A DNA stretch of 64,000 bases from positions 1 to 64,000 of the forward strand of contig JBMNVE010000001.1 of NCBI GenBank assembly GCA_050946655.1. The letters run 5' to 3'. Position numbers and translations under genes: made by a program. Below the pieces are notes generated by a model, which was given only the letters and a program-made list of their open reading frames with translations, was not told the DNA's origin and did not search any database. The DNA is from JAXGRD01 sp050946655 (GTDB taxonomy: Bacteria > Bacillota > Clostridia > Peptostreptococcales > Anaerovoracaceae). Numbering within the stretch: position 1 is the stretch's first letter; every line of letters starts with the position of its first letter. Shown here in pieces: positions 1 through 8,500 of this stretch.

Positions 1-87
1 GATGCGCAGGTCCTGGCTTTCCATGGCGGCTGATATGGCGGCAACCATTCCCGAAGCACCCCCGCCGATGATACAAATATCGTACAT
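1..87 (-). CDS. N-terminus of a FAD/NAD(P)-binding oxidoreductase (partial)
   Basis: Only the first 29 or so codons are inside the window; the gene runs off the left edge. The translated start reads MYDICIIGGGASGMVAA, a classic beta-strand plus GxGxxG dinucleotide-binding fold (GGGASG), which marks a flavoprotein. The short spacing and the SGMVAA continuation resemble the BaiN/HI0933-like family, but 29 residues cannot settle this. Two ATG codons are possible, at 93 and 87; the AGGA sequence abuts the first and lies about 6 bases before the second, so 87 is preferred. It is divergent from the metallophosphoesterase at 167. Confidence 0.7.
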   Translation of the reverse strand, partial: MYDICIIGGGASGMVAAISAAMESQDLRI

Positions 88-130
88 TTTCATTCCTTTC
101 TTTATCATGGGCAGTATATCATAACGGATA

Positions 131-159
131 TTGAAATAAAAGCATGTAGGTGGTACTAT
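131..159 (+). promoter_or_regulatory. Predicted promoter of metallophosphoesterase, leaderless configuration
   Basis: TTGAAA (131-136), 17 bp, TACTAT (154-159). The -10 box ends 7 bases before the ATG at 167, so transcription would begin at or next to the start codon. The only SD-like string (AGGTGG, 148-153) lies 13 bases from the ATG and would be upstream of the transcript. The -10 box matches only 4 of 6 consensus bases, so this is the weakest of the four leaderless candidates. Confidence 0.4.
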
Positions 160-166
160 ACTATTT

Positions 167-1003
167 ATGAAATTCATTAAAAGACTGATTATTTTTCTAT
201 TTCTAATCACCCTGCTATTGGGCGGGATCCTACTCTACAGCTTCCAGCTGGCCCCCCGCCTGGTTGCTCTTGAAGAAGTGACGATCCAGGATAGAGAAGT
301 GATTAAGCCCATGACTATCGTTCTCATTGCAGATACCCACTTCAGCCAGCACTATTCCCCCCGGGATTTCCAAAAGGCAGTGGACAAAATCAACAGCCAG
401 GATCCGGATCTTGTGATTTTTTTGGGTGATCTTTTTGACGATTTCGAAAGTTATACCGGCGATACGGCTGCAATCCCTCAGGCTTTGGCTGGAATAAATG
501 CCAAAAAAGGGAAATATGCCGTATACGGAAACCACGATTACGGAGGAAGCATGGAGTTCAAATACAAGGATATCATGAAGGCGGGAGGTTTTACGGTTCT
601 TGTAAATGAAAGCGTCCACTTCCCGGATAGCAATGTTACTCTCACAGGTGTGGACGACTATTTACTTGGTTACGGTGATGCCAAGGTGGTGGAGAAAAAT
701 CCGGTGGAGGCGTACAACGTTGTGGCCTGTCACGAGCCGGATATTGTCGATGAGATCATGTCGGAACCGGTGGATCTCATGGTATCCGGACATACTCACG
801 GTGGGCAGATCAGGATCCCCTTCCATAAGCACAGCTATCTTCCTCCCTTGGGCAAAAAATACAGTTCAGGGCTATTCAACTTTGATAATCCTGCAAAAAC
901 TACACTTTATGTCAATCGAGGCCTGGGGACCACCAAGATTCCCGCCAGACTCTTTTCTACTCCGGAAGTGACGGTAATACGGATAACTCCGCCTTCCCAT
1001 TGA
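167..1003 (+). CDS. Membrane-anchored calcineurin-like metallophosphoesterase
   Basis: 278 residues. Residues 5-27 form an uncleaved signal anchor, so the catalytic domain should face outside the membrane. All five metallophosphoesterase blocks are visible in order: DTHF (the DxH block), GDLFDD, GNHDYGG, a lone His in ACHEPD, and GHTHGGQ. This is the YkuE/YaeI type of phosphohydrolase (family members have been linked to UDP-diacylglucosamine or lipid-linked substrates; the substrate here is not readable). It is a single gene, divergent from the flavoprotein at the left edge, and its 3' end overlaps the convergent stress-protein gene by 47 bases. Confidence 0.88.
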   Translation: MKFIKRLIIFLFLITLLLGGILLYSFQLAPRLVALEEVTIQDREVIKPMTIVLIADTHFSQHYSPRDFQKAVDKINSQDPDLVIFLGDLFDDFESYTGDTAAIPQALAGINAKKGKYAVYGNHDYGGSMEFKYKDIMKAGGFTVLVNESVHFPDSNVTLTGVDDYLLGYGDAKVVEKNPVEAYNVVACHEPDIVDEIMSEPVDLMVSGHTHGGQIRIPFHKHSYLPPLGKKYSSGLFNFDNPAKTTLYVNRGLGTTKIPARLFSTPEVTVIRITPPSH

Positions 1004-1343
1004 TCATCTTTTTAAATTGATCCGGCATATTGGCACTGCTTTTCGTCTCTCTGGATTCACCCATGACTACATGAGCTATCCGGTTTTTGTCCACCAGCTC
1101 AGCCAAGGTAGACAAGATATTGTTGGAACGGACCACGGTCAGGTTTGCGCCGTACTCCAATGCTTTTTGATAGAGGTATTCCAAGGCCTCACTCTCTTGA
1201 GAGTGACCCAAAAATTTATAATCATAGTGAGCAATGTGGATGATGAACAGCTCACCTTCCACCTCATCCAGTACTTTCTTTCCATATTTGATCAAGCGAT
1301 CACAGCTCTTCTGCTGTGTTACGCAAACCATAACATTACCCAT
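957..1343 (-). CDS. Universal-stress-protein (UspA) domain protein, KdpD-like
   Basis: 128 residues, one Usp domain. The beginning MGNVMVCVTQQKSCDRLIKYGKKVLDE is close to the Usp segment of KdpD sensor kinases, and a later VVRSNNILSTLAELV plus HVVMGESR matches the nucleotide-binding half of that fold, though the usual Gly-rich ATP loop (GxxGxxxxxxGS) is not intact. The start codon overlaps the end of scfB by 8 bases and the SD AAGGGAG lies inside scfB, so it is translated from the scfA-scfB transcript. The 3' end runs 47 bases into the convergent metallophosphoesterase. Role unknown; possibly a stand-alone nucleotide or signal-binding domain. Confidence 0.75.
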   Translation of the reverse strand: MGNVMVCVTQQKSCDRLIKYGKKVLDEVEGELFIIHIAHYDYKFLGHSQESEALEYLYQKALEYGANLTVVRSNNILSTLAELVDKNRIAHVVMGESRETKSSANMPDQFKKMINGKAELSVLPSLPE

Positions 1344-2676
1344 GCGTTTCTCCCTTCGCTATGCTCTCGTCAATCTTCATCATGATCGCACACTCTACTC
1401 TTTTTTTGTGAAGTTCGCAACCCATATCATATAATCCCGTAACATCCCCTGTGGCGTGATATCCGTTTGCCGCACAACCACCGCTGCAATATAATTTCGC
1501 AAAGCAATCCGAGCATTCCCTTCGGCCGTAAACCGTACATCGGTCAAATTCCGCCAATACATCTTTTCGGAATATCCCGCGATCCAAATCACCCAGGCGG
1601 AAGGCTTCTTCTCCCACAAATTGATGACAAGGATAGATTTCTCCCTCGGGAGTGACGGCGATGTATTCCTTTCCCACACCGCAGCCTGAAACTCTCTTGG
1701 ATATACACGGTCCTCCCTGGAGGTCGATCATAAAGTGGTAAAAGGTAAATCCCTTTCCCTTTCGCCTTCGCCGAATCATTTCCTCCGCCAGGTATTCATA
1801 TTGCCTGAATATCCGGGGAAGATGCTTTTCCTTCAGCGTGAATGGCGCATCTTCGTTTCCGACTACCGGTTCCATGGACAATTGGTCGAATCCCAGATCG
1901 GCCATGTGGAGGATATCCTCTGCGAAATCCGTGTTGCCCGCTGTAAAGGTCCCCCGCATATAGTAGTCCTTACCGCCCCTGTTTTCCGCAAGACGCTTAA
2001 ACTGCCGAATCACCAGATCATAGGTCCCGCCTCCTGACTTGGTCCGCCGCATGGCATCGTTTACTTTTTTCCGCCCATCCAGGGAAATCACTACATTGCT
2101 CATCTCCCGGGAGGTGAAGTCTATGACCTCATCATCCAGCAAAAGTCCGTTGGTGGTAAGGGTGAAGCGGAAATTTTTGTCCTTAAAGGTCCTTCCGTAG
2201 GCAACCAGGTCTTTGACCATCTGCCAGTTGAGCAGAGGCTCTCCCCCAAAGAAGTCTACCTCTAAATTCCGCCTACCGTGAGAGTTTTCCACAAGGAAAT
2301 CTATAGCCCTCTTCCCTGTTTCCAGGCTCATCAGGCTACGCTTCCCATGATATTCCCCCTTGCCGGCAAAGCAGTATCCGCAGTCCATGTTGCAATCGTG
2401 AGCCACATGGAGGCACATGGCTTTCAGCACGGAGTGCCGTTCTTTGAATTCAGCCGCCATATCTCTGAAAGGGTCAGGGCTAAACAACTTTCCCTGTTTT
2501 TCCAGTTCTCGTATCTCTGGCAGGACTTCCGCAATAGCTGACGGATCCAGACCCTCATAATCGCCCTTTTCGTAACGCGAAATAACATCATAGGTAACAT
2601 CATCCACCCAATGGATGGATCCGCTGTTGCTATCTATGACGATATTATATCCATTGCTTTTATACTGGTGTACCAC
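1336..2676 (-). CDS. scfB: SCIFF peptide maturase, radical SAM/SPASM thioether synthase
   Basis: 446 residues. The opening (HQYKSNGYNIVIDSNSGSIHWVDD) is the typical N-terminal peptide-recognition part of SCIFF maturases. The radical SAM cluster motif is CNMDCGYC (Cys95, Cys99, Cys102), followed by FFGGEPLLNW. The C-terminal third carries a SPASM set of cysteines (CISKRVSGCGVG, YPCHQF, CSDCFAKLYCSGGC, MGCELH) for auxiliary 4Fe-4S clusters. Known relatives such as CteB install a Cys-to-Thr thioether in the six-cysteine peptide. GTG start at 2676, only 6 bases after the scfA stop, so probably translationally coupled. Downstream it overlaps the Usp gene. Confidence 0.95.
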   Translation of the reverse strand: MVHQYKSNGYNIVIDSNSGSIHWVDDVTYDVISRYEKGDYEGLDPSAIAEVLPEIRELEKQGKLFSPDPFRDMAAEFKERHSVLKAMCLHVAHDCNMDCGYCFAGKGEYHGKRSLMSLETGKRAIDFLVENSHGRRNLEVDFFGGEPLLNWQMVKDLVAYGRTFKDKNFRFTLTTNGLLLDDEVIDFTSREMSNVVISLDGRKKVNDAMRRTKSGGGTYDLVIRQFKRLAENRGGKDYYMRGTFTAGNTDFAEDILHMADLGFDQLSMEPVVGNEDAPFTLKEKHLPRIFRQYEYLAEEMIRRRRKGKGFTFYHFMIDLQGGPCISKRVSGCGVGKEYIAVTPEGEIYPCHQFVGEEAFRLGDLDRGIFRKDVLAEFDRCTVYGRRECSDCFAKLYCSGGCAANGYHATGDVTGLYDMGCELHKKRVECAIMMKIDESIAKGETHG

Positions 2677-2682
2677 CGGTGC

Positions 2683-2826
2683 TTATTTCGTTTTCTCGCA
2701 CTGCTGATTGGCCACGCTGCAGGACGTCTTGCTGGCAGACTGACATGAAGTCTGGCATTCCCCGCACCCGCATGTCTTTGCAGTATCCGATAAGTTTCTA
2801 GTTTCTAACGTGTTGATTTTTTTCAT
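2683..2826 (-). CDS. scfA: SCIFF ribosomal peptide precursor (six cysteines in forty-five residues)
   Basis: A 47-residue ORF too short for most gene callers. It starts MKKINTLETRNLSDTAKTCG and contains six cysteines at positions 19, 21, 24, 28, 36 and 43, with Thr and Ser residues between them that can accept thioether links. Length, cysteine count and the immediate scfB neighbour identify it as the SCIFF precursor, one of the most conserved RiPPs of Clostridia, whose function is still unsettled. A strong SD (AGGAGG) lies 6 bases before the ATG. A consensus-like promoter is visible at 2851-2879. Confidence 0.95.
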   Translation of the reverse strand: MKKINTLETRNLSDTAKTCGCGECQTSCQSASKTSCSVANQQCEKTK

Positions 2827-2850
2827 TCCTATTCCTCCTAAAACAACATC

Positions 2851-2899
2851 AGTCTATCAAAATCTCCTACTTGTGTCAATTGTCCTGCCAACCTTGGCA
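2851..2899 (-). promoter_or_regulatory. scfAB promoter with an inverted repeat just upstream of -35
   Basis: Read on the minus strand: TTGACA (2874-2879), 17 bp, TAGACT (2851-2856), giving a start near 2844 and a leader of about 17 bases to scfA. Six bases above the -35 box lies the inverted repeat TGCCAACCTTGGCA (2886-2899; arms of 6, gap of 2), placed as an activator site or upstream operator would be. Confidence 0.6.
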
Positions 2900-3164
2900 A
2901 TGACACCGGCCCGCCCTTTTTAAGGGTCAATGGCCTAATCGTCCTAAAATAAAGCTGTTTCTACCAATGATTTTTTGCCGAACCTCATCACCCTAAGAAA
3001 AAAAGGAACATCTTCATCTATATCCTGATCAAAAATCCATTTTTGAACCAATACCCCACCGAAGCGAGGGAATATAGTGGTACAATATCAGAAAAAAACC
3101 GACCAAAAATCCGAAAAGAGAATTCGCATATCACTGGCCACTTGATCGCGCTCTTCCGTAGGCT
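2900..3164. other. Intergenic stretch with no recognised gene
   Basis: Between the scfAB promoter and the dinB promoter. Both strands contain only very short open frames without SD support. A short hairpin (CCCTT-TTT-AAGGG near 2914) and A/T-rich runs are present, but I see no RNA gene or mobile-element remnant. Confidence 0.5.
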
Positions 3165-3194
3165 CTTGCACAGGTGCAAGTTCCCGTGTAGAAT
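3165..3194 (+). promoter_or_regulatory. dinB promoter with palindrome over -35; predicted leaderless
   Basis: TTGCAC (3166-3171), 17 bp, TAGAAT (3189-3194); the ATG is at 3201, exactly 6 bases after the -10 box, and there is no SD. A perfect inverted repeat CTTGCACAGGTGCAAG (3165-3180; arms of 7, gap of 2) covers the -35 box, where a repressor would block polymerase. It does not match the Bacillus-type LexA box (CGAAC-N4-GTTCG). Confidence 0.6.
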
Positions 3195-3200
3195 CTAAAC

Positions 3201-4424
3201 ATGGATAGAACGATTTTACATTGTGATATGAATGGATTTTTTGCATCGGTGGAACTGTTGGATCATCCGGAATTAAAGGATGTTCCCATGGCGGTCTGCG
3301 GCGATCCGGATAGCCGGCGAGGCATTATTTTGGCTAAAAACCAGCTGGCTAAAGAGAAAGGTGTCCAAACGGCAGAAACCCTGTGGCAGGCAAAAAGGAA
3401 ATGTCCGAGCCTTCGGTGCGTTCGCCCCCATATGGAAAAATATAAGCATTACAGCCGACTGATCAACCGGATATATGCCCGGTATACGGATATGATAGAA
3501 GTTTTCAGCATAGACGAGTCTTGGCTGGATGTGACCAAGAGCTTGAAACTCTTCGGTGATGGGAAGACCATCGCCGACAGCATTCGTAAAACCGTTAGAG
3601 AGGAACTATCCCTGACTCTCTCCGCCGGCGTTTCCTTCAATAAATTTTTTGCAAAAATGGGCAGCGAATATCGGAAGCCGGACCAGACTACGGTGATCAC
3701 CCGAGAGAATTATCAAGCCATCCTGTGGCCTCTTCCCGTAGAAGAAATGTTCTTTGTGGGCGCTGTCACCGCAGGGAAACTTCGCAACATCGGCATTCAT
3801 TCCATCGGAGATCTTGCCGGTGCCCGGCGGAAGGTGTTGGAGGATCTTTTGGGCAAGCAAGGGGGTATGCTCTGGGATTATGCCAACGGTTTGGATGACG
3901 CTCCCGTTTCCAAAGCAGGAGAACGTGAAAAAATCAAATCCGTAGGCAATGGTGTCACCTTCCACAGAAATCTCTCTGGAGAAGATGACATCTCCGTAGC
4001 TGTAGTGGGCCTTACGGATAAGGTCACCGCCCGCCTGCGTAAGCTGCAAATGAAAGCCACCGGCGTCAAGGTGGATATCAAGGATCCCGGCTTTCATGTG
4101 ATCGCTCGCCAAAAACAACTTCCCTATGCCAGCAGCAGTCCGGTGGAAATCAGCAAGGCGGCCATGGAAGTGATCAAGGCAAACTGGAATTTAAACAAGC
4201 CTATCCGCCTCATGACCATAACTGCCATCAACCTTCAGGATGAAGATGCACCGGAGCAGATGGATTTGTTTTCCGATCTGGGAGCGGACAGGGAAAAAGA
4301 AGAAAAACTGGATAAGACCATAGATGATATACGAAAGAAATTCGGTGATCGTTCTGTGGCCTTTGGCCGGGTTTTGGGCAGTGACATTGGGGTCGATCTG
4401 GGATATCATACAGAAGAAAAATAA
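3201..4424 (+). CDS. dinB: Y-family DNA polymerase IV
   Basis: 407 residues. Catalytic Asp9 lies in LHCDMNGFFASVE and the second acidic pair (Asp105, Glu106) in SIDESWLDV, so the polymerase core is intact. The little-finger domain follows (about 240-345), and EQMDLF near residue 353 fits a beta-clamp-binding QxxLF motif. Enzymes of this family copy past damaged bases. The ATG at 3201 is the only start compatible with the conserved N-terminus, so the absence of an SD is real and supports a leaderless transcript. Monocistronic, closed by a strong terminator at 4530. Confidence 0.95.
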   Translation: MDRTILHCDMNGFFASVELLDHPELKDVPMAVCGDPDSRRGIILAKNQLAKEKGVQTAETLWQAKRKCPSLRCVRPHMEKYKHYSRLINRIYARYTDMIEVFSIDESWLDVTKSLKLFGDGKTIADSIRKTVREELSLTLSAGVSFNKFFAKMGSEYRKPDQTTVITRENYQAILWPLPVEEMFFVGAVTAGKLRNIGIHSIGDLAGARRKVLEDLLGKQGGMLWDYANGLDDAPVSKAGEREKIKSVGNGVTFHRNLSGEDDISVAVVGLTDKVTARLRKLQMKATGVKVDIKDPGFHVIARQKQLPYASSSPVEISKAAMEVIKANWNLNKPIRLMTITAINLQDEDAPEQMDLFSDLGADREKEEKLDKTIDDIRKKFGDRSVAFGRVLGSDIGVDLGYHTEEK

Positions 4425-4529
4425 TTTACAGAATAATTCTATTTCTTTAAGGTTGATTTAAGCACCTAAAGCTACTATGTGAATTGTAAGAGATAACACA
4501 CATCTCCAAACAAATATCTCATCCTCTCT

Positions 4530-4566
4530 AACAAAGGCAGCGCATGCTGCCTTTGTTACATTTTTG
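4530..4566 (+). terminator. Rho-independent terminator of dinB
   Basis: Perfect 12-bp stem AACAAAGGCAGC / GCTGCCTTTGTT with a 4-base loop (4530-4557), then ACATTTTTG. Only the plus side has a T-run. It also sits just past the convergent pfkA stop, so the hairpin may serve both directions. Confidence 0.85.
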
Positions 4567-4570
4567 ATGG

Positions 4571-5533
4571 TTACTTTGAAAGAGCATCGATGAGTTCCAG
4601 CATCTCCAGATCCGCTTCTCTGGATATGGTTATGGCTTCTTCGATGGGCATATCGATGATCTCATTTCTTACCGTCCCCACTGCCCTTCCACCGATATCC
4701 TTGTAGATCAAGTCAATGGCATAGCTGCCCATGAGGCTGGCCAGCATCCTATCCTTTGCCGTAGGTGATCCGCCCCTTTGCAGATAAGCCAGGACCACCA
4801 TCCTGGACTCAAGACCGGTCTTTTCTTCAATGAGCTTGGTCAGTTGTTCTGTAGAAATGTCCACCCCTTCAGCCTTGAGGATGATGCTATGGCTCTTTCC
4901 TCTTGCCTTTCCTTCCTTGATCTTGACGCAGAGCTGTTCTACATTGGTTTCGATTTCCGGGATCAAGATGTATTCCGCGCCTCCGGTCACACCGGCATAG
5001 CTTGCAATATCACCACAACGCCTTCCCATCACCTCAATGATCGTGGTCCTGTCATGGGCTGAAGCCGTATCGCGAATCTTGCTGATGGCGTCCAACACCG
5101 TATTCACCGCTGTATCGAATCCGATGGTGAAATCCGTAAAGCCCATATCGTTATCTATGGTGCAGGGAATGCCGATTACAGGAACGTCCTTTCGGCACAA
5201 GTCCACCGCACCGCGAAAGGTTCCGTCCCCGCCAATGGTCACGATGGCGTCCAAAGTATATTTCCTTATATTTTTCACAGCTTCATCCTGGCCGAAGAAA
5301 GAGAGAAACCGCTCACTCCTCGCCGTTTTAAGCATCGTTCCTCCCCGGTGGAGGATGTCTCCCACGGAAGATTTGGTCAGAGGGATAAAGTCCTCATCGA
5401 TAAGTCCCTCATAACCTCTTTCGATCCCTACCACTTCCATGCCTCTGTTTACCGCACTTCTCACTACTGACCGGATGGCAGCGTTCATTCCCGGCGCATC
5501 ACCGCCGCTGGTCAATACACCGACTCTTTTCAT
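4571..5533 (-). CDS. pfkA: ATP-dependent 6-phosphofructokinase
   Basis: 320 residues, the usual bacterial length. It phosphorylates fructose 6-phosphate, the committed step of glycolysis. GGDAPGMNAAIRS (10-22) and IGGDGTF (Asp103, Gly104) form the nucleotide site; the Gly at position 104 indicates ATP rather than pyrophosphate as donor. PCTIDND carries Thr125, Asp127 (catalytic base) and Asp129, and EVMGRRCGDIA is the sugar-phosphate contact. It lies 12 bases after dnaE, the last gene of a minus-strand operon, as in many Firmicutes. Confidence 0.97.
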   Translation of the reverse strand: MKRVGVLTSGGDAPGMNAAIRSVVRSAVNRGMEVVGIERGYEGLIDEDFIPLTKSSVGDILHRGGTMLKTARSERFLSFFGQDEAVKNIRKYTLDAIVTIGGDGTFRGAVDLCRKDVPVIGIPCTIDNDMGFTDFTIGFDTAVNTVLDAISKIRDTASAHDRTTIIEVMGRRCGDIASYAGVTGGAEYILIPEIETNVEQLCVKIKEGKARGKSHSIILKAEGVDISTEQLTKLIEEKTGLESRMVVLAYLQRGGSPTAKDRMLASLMGSYAIDLIYKDIGGRAVGTVRNEIIDMPIEEAITISREADLEMLELIDALSK

Positions 5534-5545
5534 CCTGTTTCCCTC

Positions 5546-8500
5546 CTACATTTTTACGTTCTCAGGTCCCAATAGATTCCCCAGGCCTGCCTTTAAACTA
5601 TCGTTTTTATCCGCCAACAGATCCTCACCGGTTTTTACCGCTTTATTTCCGTGGAGGTATATGATCACAGGTGATTTCCCCCTGTTCTTCATGAGCAATT
5701 CCTTTATCTTCGCCAAGGTCTCTCCTTCCGACATCCCGTCGGGGATCTTTACTTTGATCAGTTCCTGAGCAGGCAAGACGGTTTTTACATCACTGATGGT
5801 ATCGGCAAGAAGTTTAGGCGCCTCATCTTCCTTAAAATTCAGCGTCCCCTTCACTGCAACGATGGCATCCTCCGAAAGGAGTTGTCCGTATCTGGCAAAG
5901 ACATTGGGAAAGACGATCACTTCCACCTCCCCGTAGAAGTCTTCCAACTGGACAAATGCCATTTGCTTGTTGCTTTTGGTGATCAGGTTTCGCTTTCCGG
6001 AGATGATCCCCGCCATGACCACCTTGTCCCCATCCCTCACTTCCTGCTGATCTTCATCGGCCAGCAGTGCGGAAGTGACTGTGACCAACTTTTCCATTCT
6101 ATCTTTATAGGCGTTGAGGGGATGATCGGTCAGATATACCCCCAGCATCTCCTTTTCCATGGCCAAAAGTGATTCCTTAGGAAATTCCTTGACGTCCGGA
6201 AGACAAACGGCACAGAGAGGATTGTCCATTTCCTCGGCGTGGCTTTGAAACAGGGACATCTGTCCTGCGATATTTCTCTTTAAACTGCCTTGCGCCGATT
6301 CCATAAGCTTTTCATATACGGAGAGATGCTGGGCCCTGCTACCGGTAAGGCTGTCCAAGGCGCCGGCCTTGATCAGGCTCTCTAAGGCTTTTTTGTTCAT
6401 CTGGCGAATGTCCAGGTTATTGATGAACCCATGGATGTCTGTGGGGACTCCCTTGGTTCTCCTGGCCTCTAAAATAGCCTCTATGGCATTTTCTCCTACA
6501 TTTTTGACCCCTAGAAGGCCGAATCTGATTTTTCCGTCCACAGCGGTGAATTTCTTCTCGGATGTGTTAATATCCGGGGGCAATACCCGGATCCCCATTT
6601 CCGCACAGTTTCTGATGTAGGCGGAAATCTGATGGGCATCGCCCATGACACTGGACATGAGGGCGGCCATAAACTCCACCGGATAGTGGGCTTTTAAATA
6701 GCCGGTTTGGTAGCCCACCACCGCATAGGCGGCGGCATGGGATTTATTAAAGGCATACTCGGCAAAGCTGACCATCTGATTGAATATGCTTTCGGCCACG
6801 TCTTCGGGAATCCCCTTCTCGCCACAGCCCCGAAGGAATATCTCTTTTTCTGCCAGCATCACATCCATCTTCTTCTTGCTCATGGCTCTGCGCAAAAGGT
6901 CCGATCGTCCATAAGTATAGCCTGCAAGGTCACGGACGATCTGCATCACCTGCTCCTGGTACACCATACACCCATAGGTCACCGACAAAATAGGCTTCAG
7001 GCTGTCGTGAAGATAAGTGCTGTGATCCGGATTTTTTTTGTTGGCAATGTAGGTAGGGATGGACGCCATGGGGCCGGGCCGGTAAAGGGATATCCCGGCT
7101 ACGATATCCTCAAAGCAGTCGGGCTTCAGGTTCTTCATAAACTGGGTCATCCCGGCAGATTCCAGCTGAAAGATCCCCTGGGTATTCCCCTTGGCGATCA
7201 TTTCGTAAACCGCAGGATCATCGTAATCCATCCCATCCAAATCTATGGTTGTATTGTGATTTCTTTGGATCAGCTCCAGGGCATCCCGGATCACCGTTAA
7301 GTTGCGAAGGCCCAAAAAGTCCATCTTGAGCAAGCCCAACTCCTCTATGGTAGTCATGGGAAACTGGGTGGATATCCCCTTATCTGCCAAATAAAGAGGC
7401 ACATATTCAACAATATCATTTTTGGAGATCACCACACCTGCCGCATGGGTGGAAGCGTGGCGAGGGGTACCTTCTATGGCCTTAGCCATGTCCAGGACCT
7501 TTCTGGCCTCCGGATCGTTTTCGTACATGGATGCCAGGTCCGGGCTGGACTTGAGGGCCTTTTCTATGGTCATATTCAATTCAAAGGGAATGGCCTTTGC
7601 AATGGCATCCGTATCTGCATAACTGACATTGAGGGATCTTCCCACGTCTCGAACGGCAGCCTTTGCCTTGAGGGTCCCGAATGTGATGATCTGGACCACC
7701 TTTTCTTCCCCGTACTTCTCTATGACATAGTCGATGACTTCCCCTCTTCGCTCATAACAAAAATCGATATCGATATCCGGCATGCTGACACGCTCCGGAT
7801 TGAGGAATCGCTCAAATATCAGGTTGTATTTGATGGGATCGATGTCGGTGATCCGCAGCACATAGGAGACGATGCTTCCTGCCGCCGATCCTCTTCCCGG
7901 GCCCACCATGATGCCGTTTGTCCTGGCATAGTTGATGAAGTCCCAGACGATGAGAAAGTACTCCACATATCCCATACTTTCAATGACTGACAACTCGTAT
8001 TCCAATCGATCTTCCACCGCAGGGGGGGCATCTCCATACCTTTGAATCATTCCCTTCCGGCAAAGTTCCCGGAGATAGTCTCTATTGTTCTTTCCGTCGG
8101 GGGCCGCAAACTCCGGCAGATGCAATTGGCCGAAGGTGAAATCCACCTGACATGCCATGGCAATTTTGTGGGAATTGTCACAGGCTTCTGGTATCCCGGC
8201 AAATAACTTTCGCATCTCAGATTCGCTCTTCAGGTAAAATTGATCATTGGGAAAGCGCATCCGCTTTTCATCATCCACTGTGGTGGCGGTCTGGATGCAA
8301 AGGAGTACATCGTGAGCTTCCGCATCTTCCTGATGGACGTAGTGAACGTCATTGGTGGCCACAAAGGGTATCCCCGTCTCCCGGTGCAACTGTTTCATCA
8401 AGGGCAGGATCTCCGCCTCTTCTTCCAGTCCCTGGTCCTGCAACTCCAGATAGAAATTGCCTTCACCAAAGATATCCAAAAATGCCAAGGCCTCTTTTTT

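Noticed and set aside
3165..3180. Bacillus-type LexA box at dinB
   Set aside because: The palindrome CTTGCAC-AG-GTGCAAG lacks the GAAC/GTTC half-sites at the right spacing.
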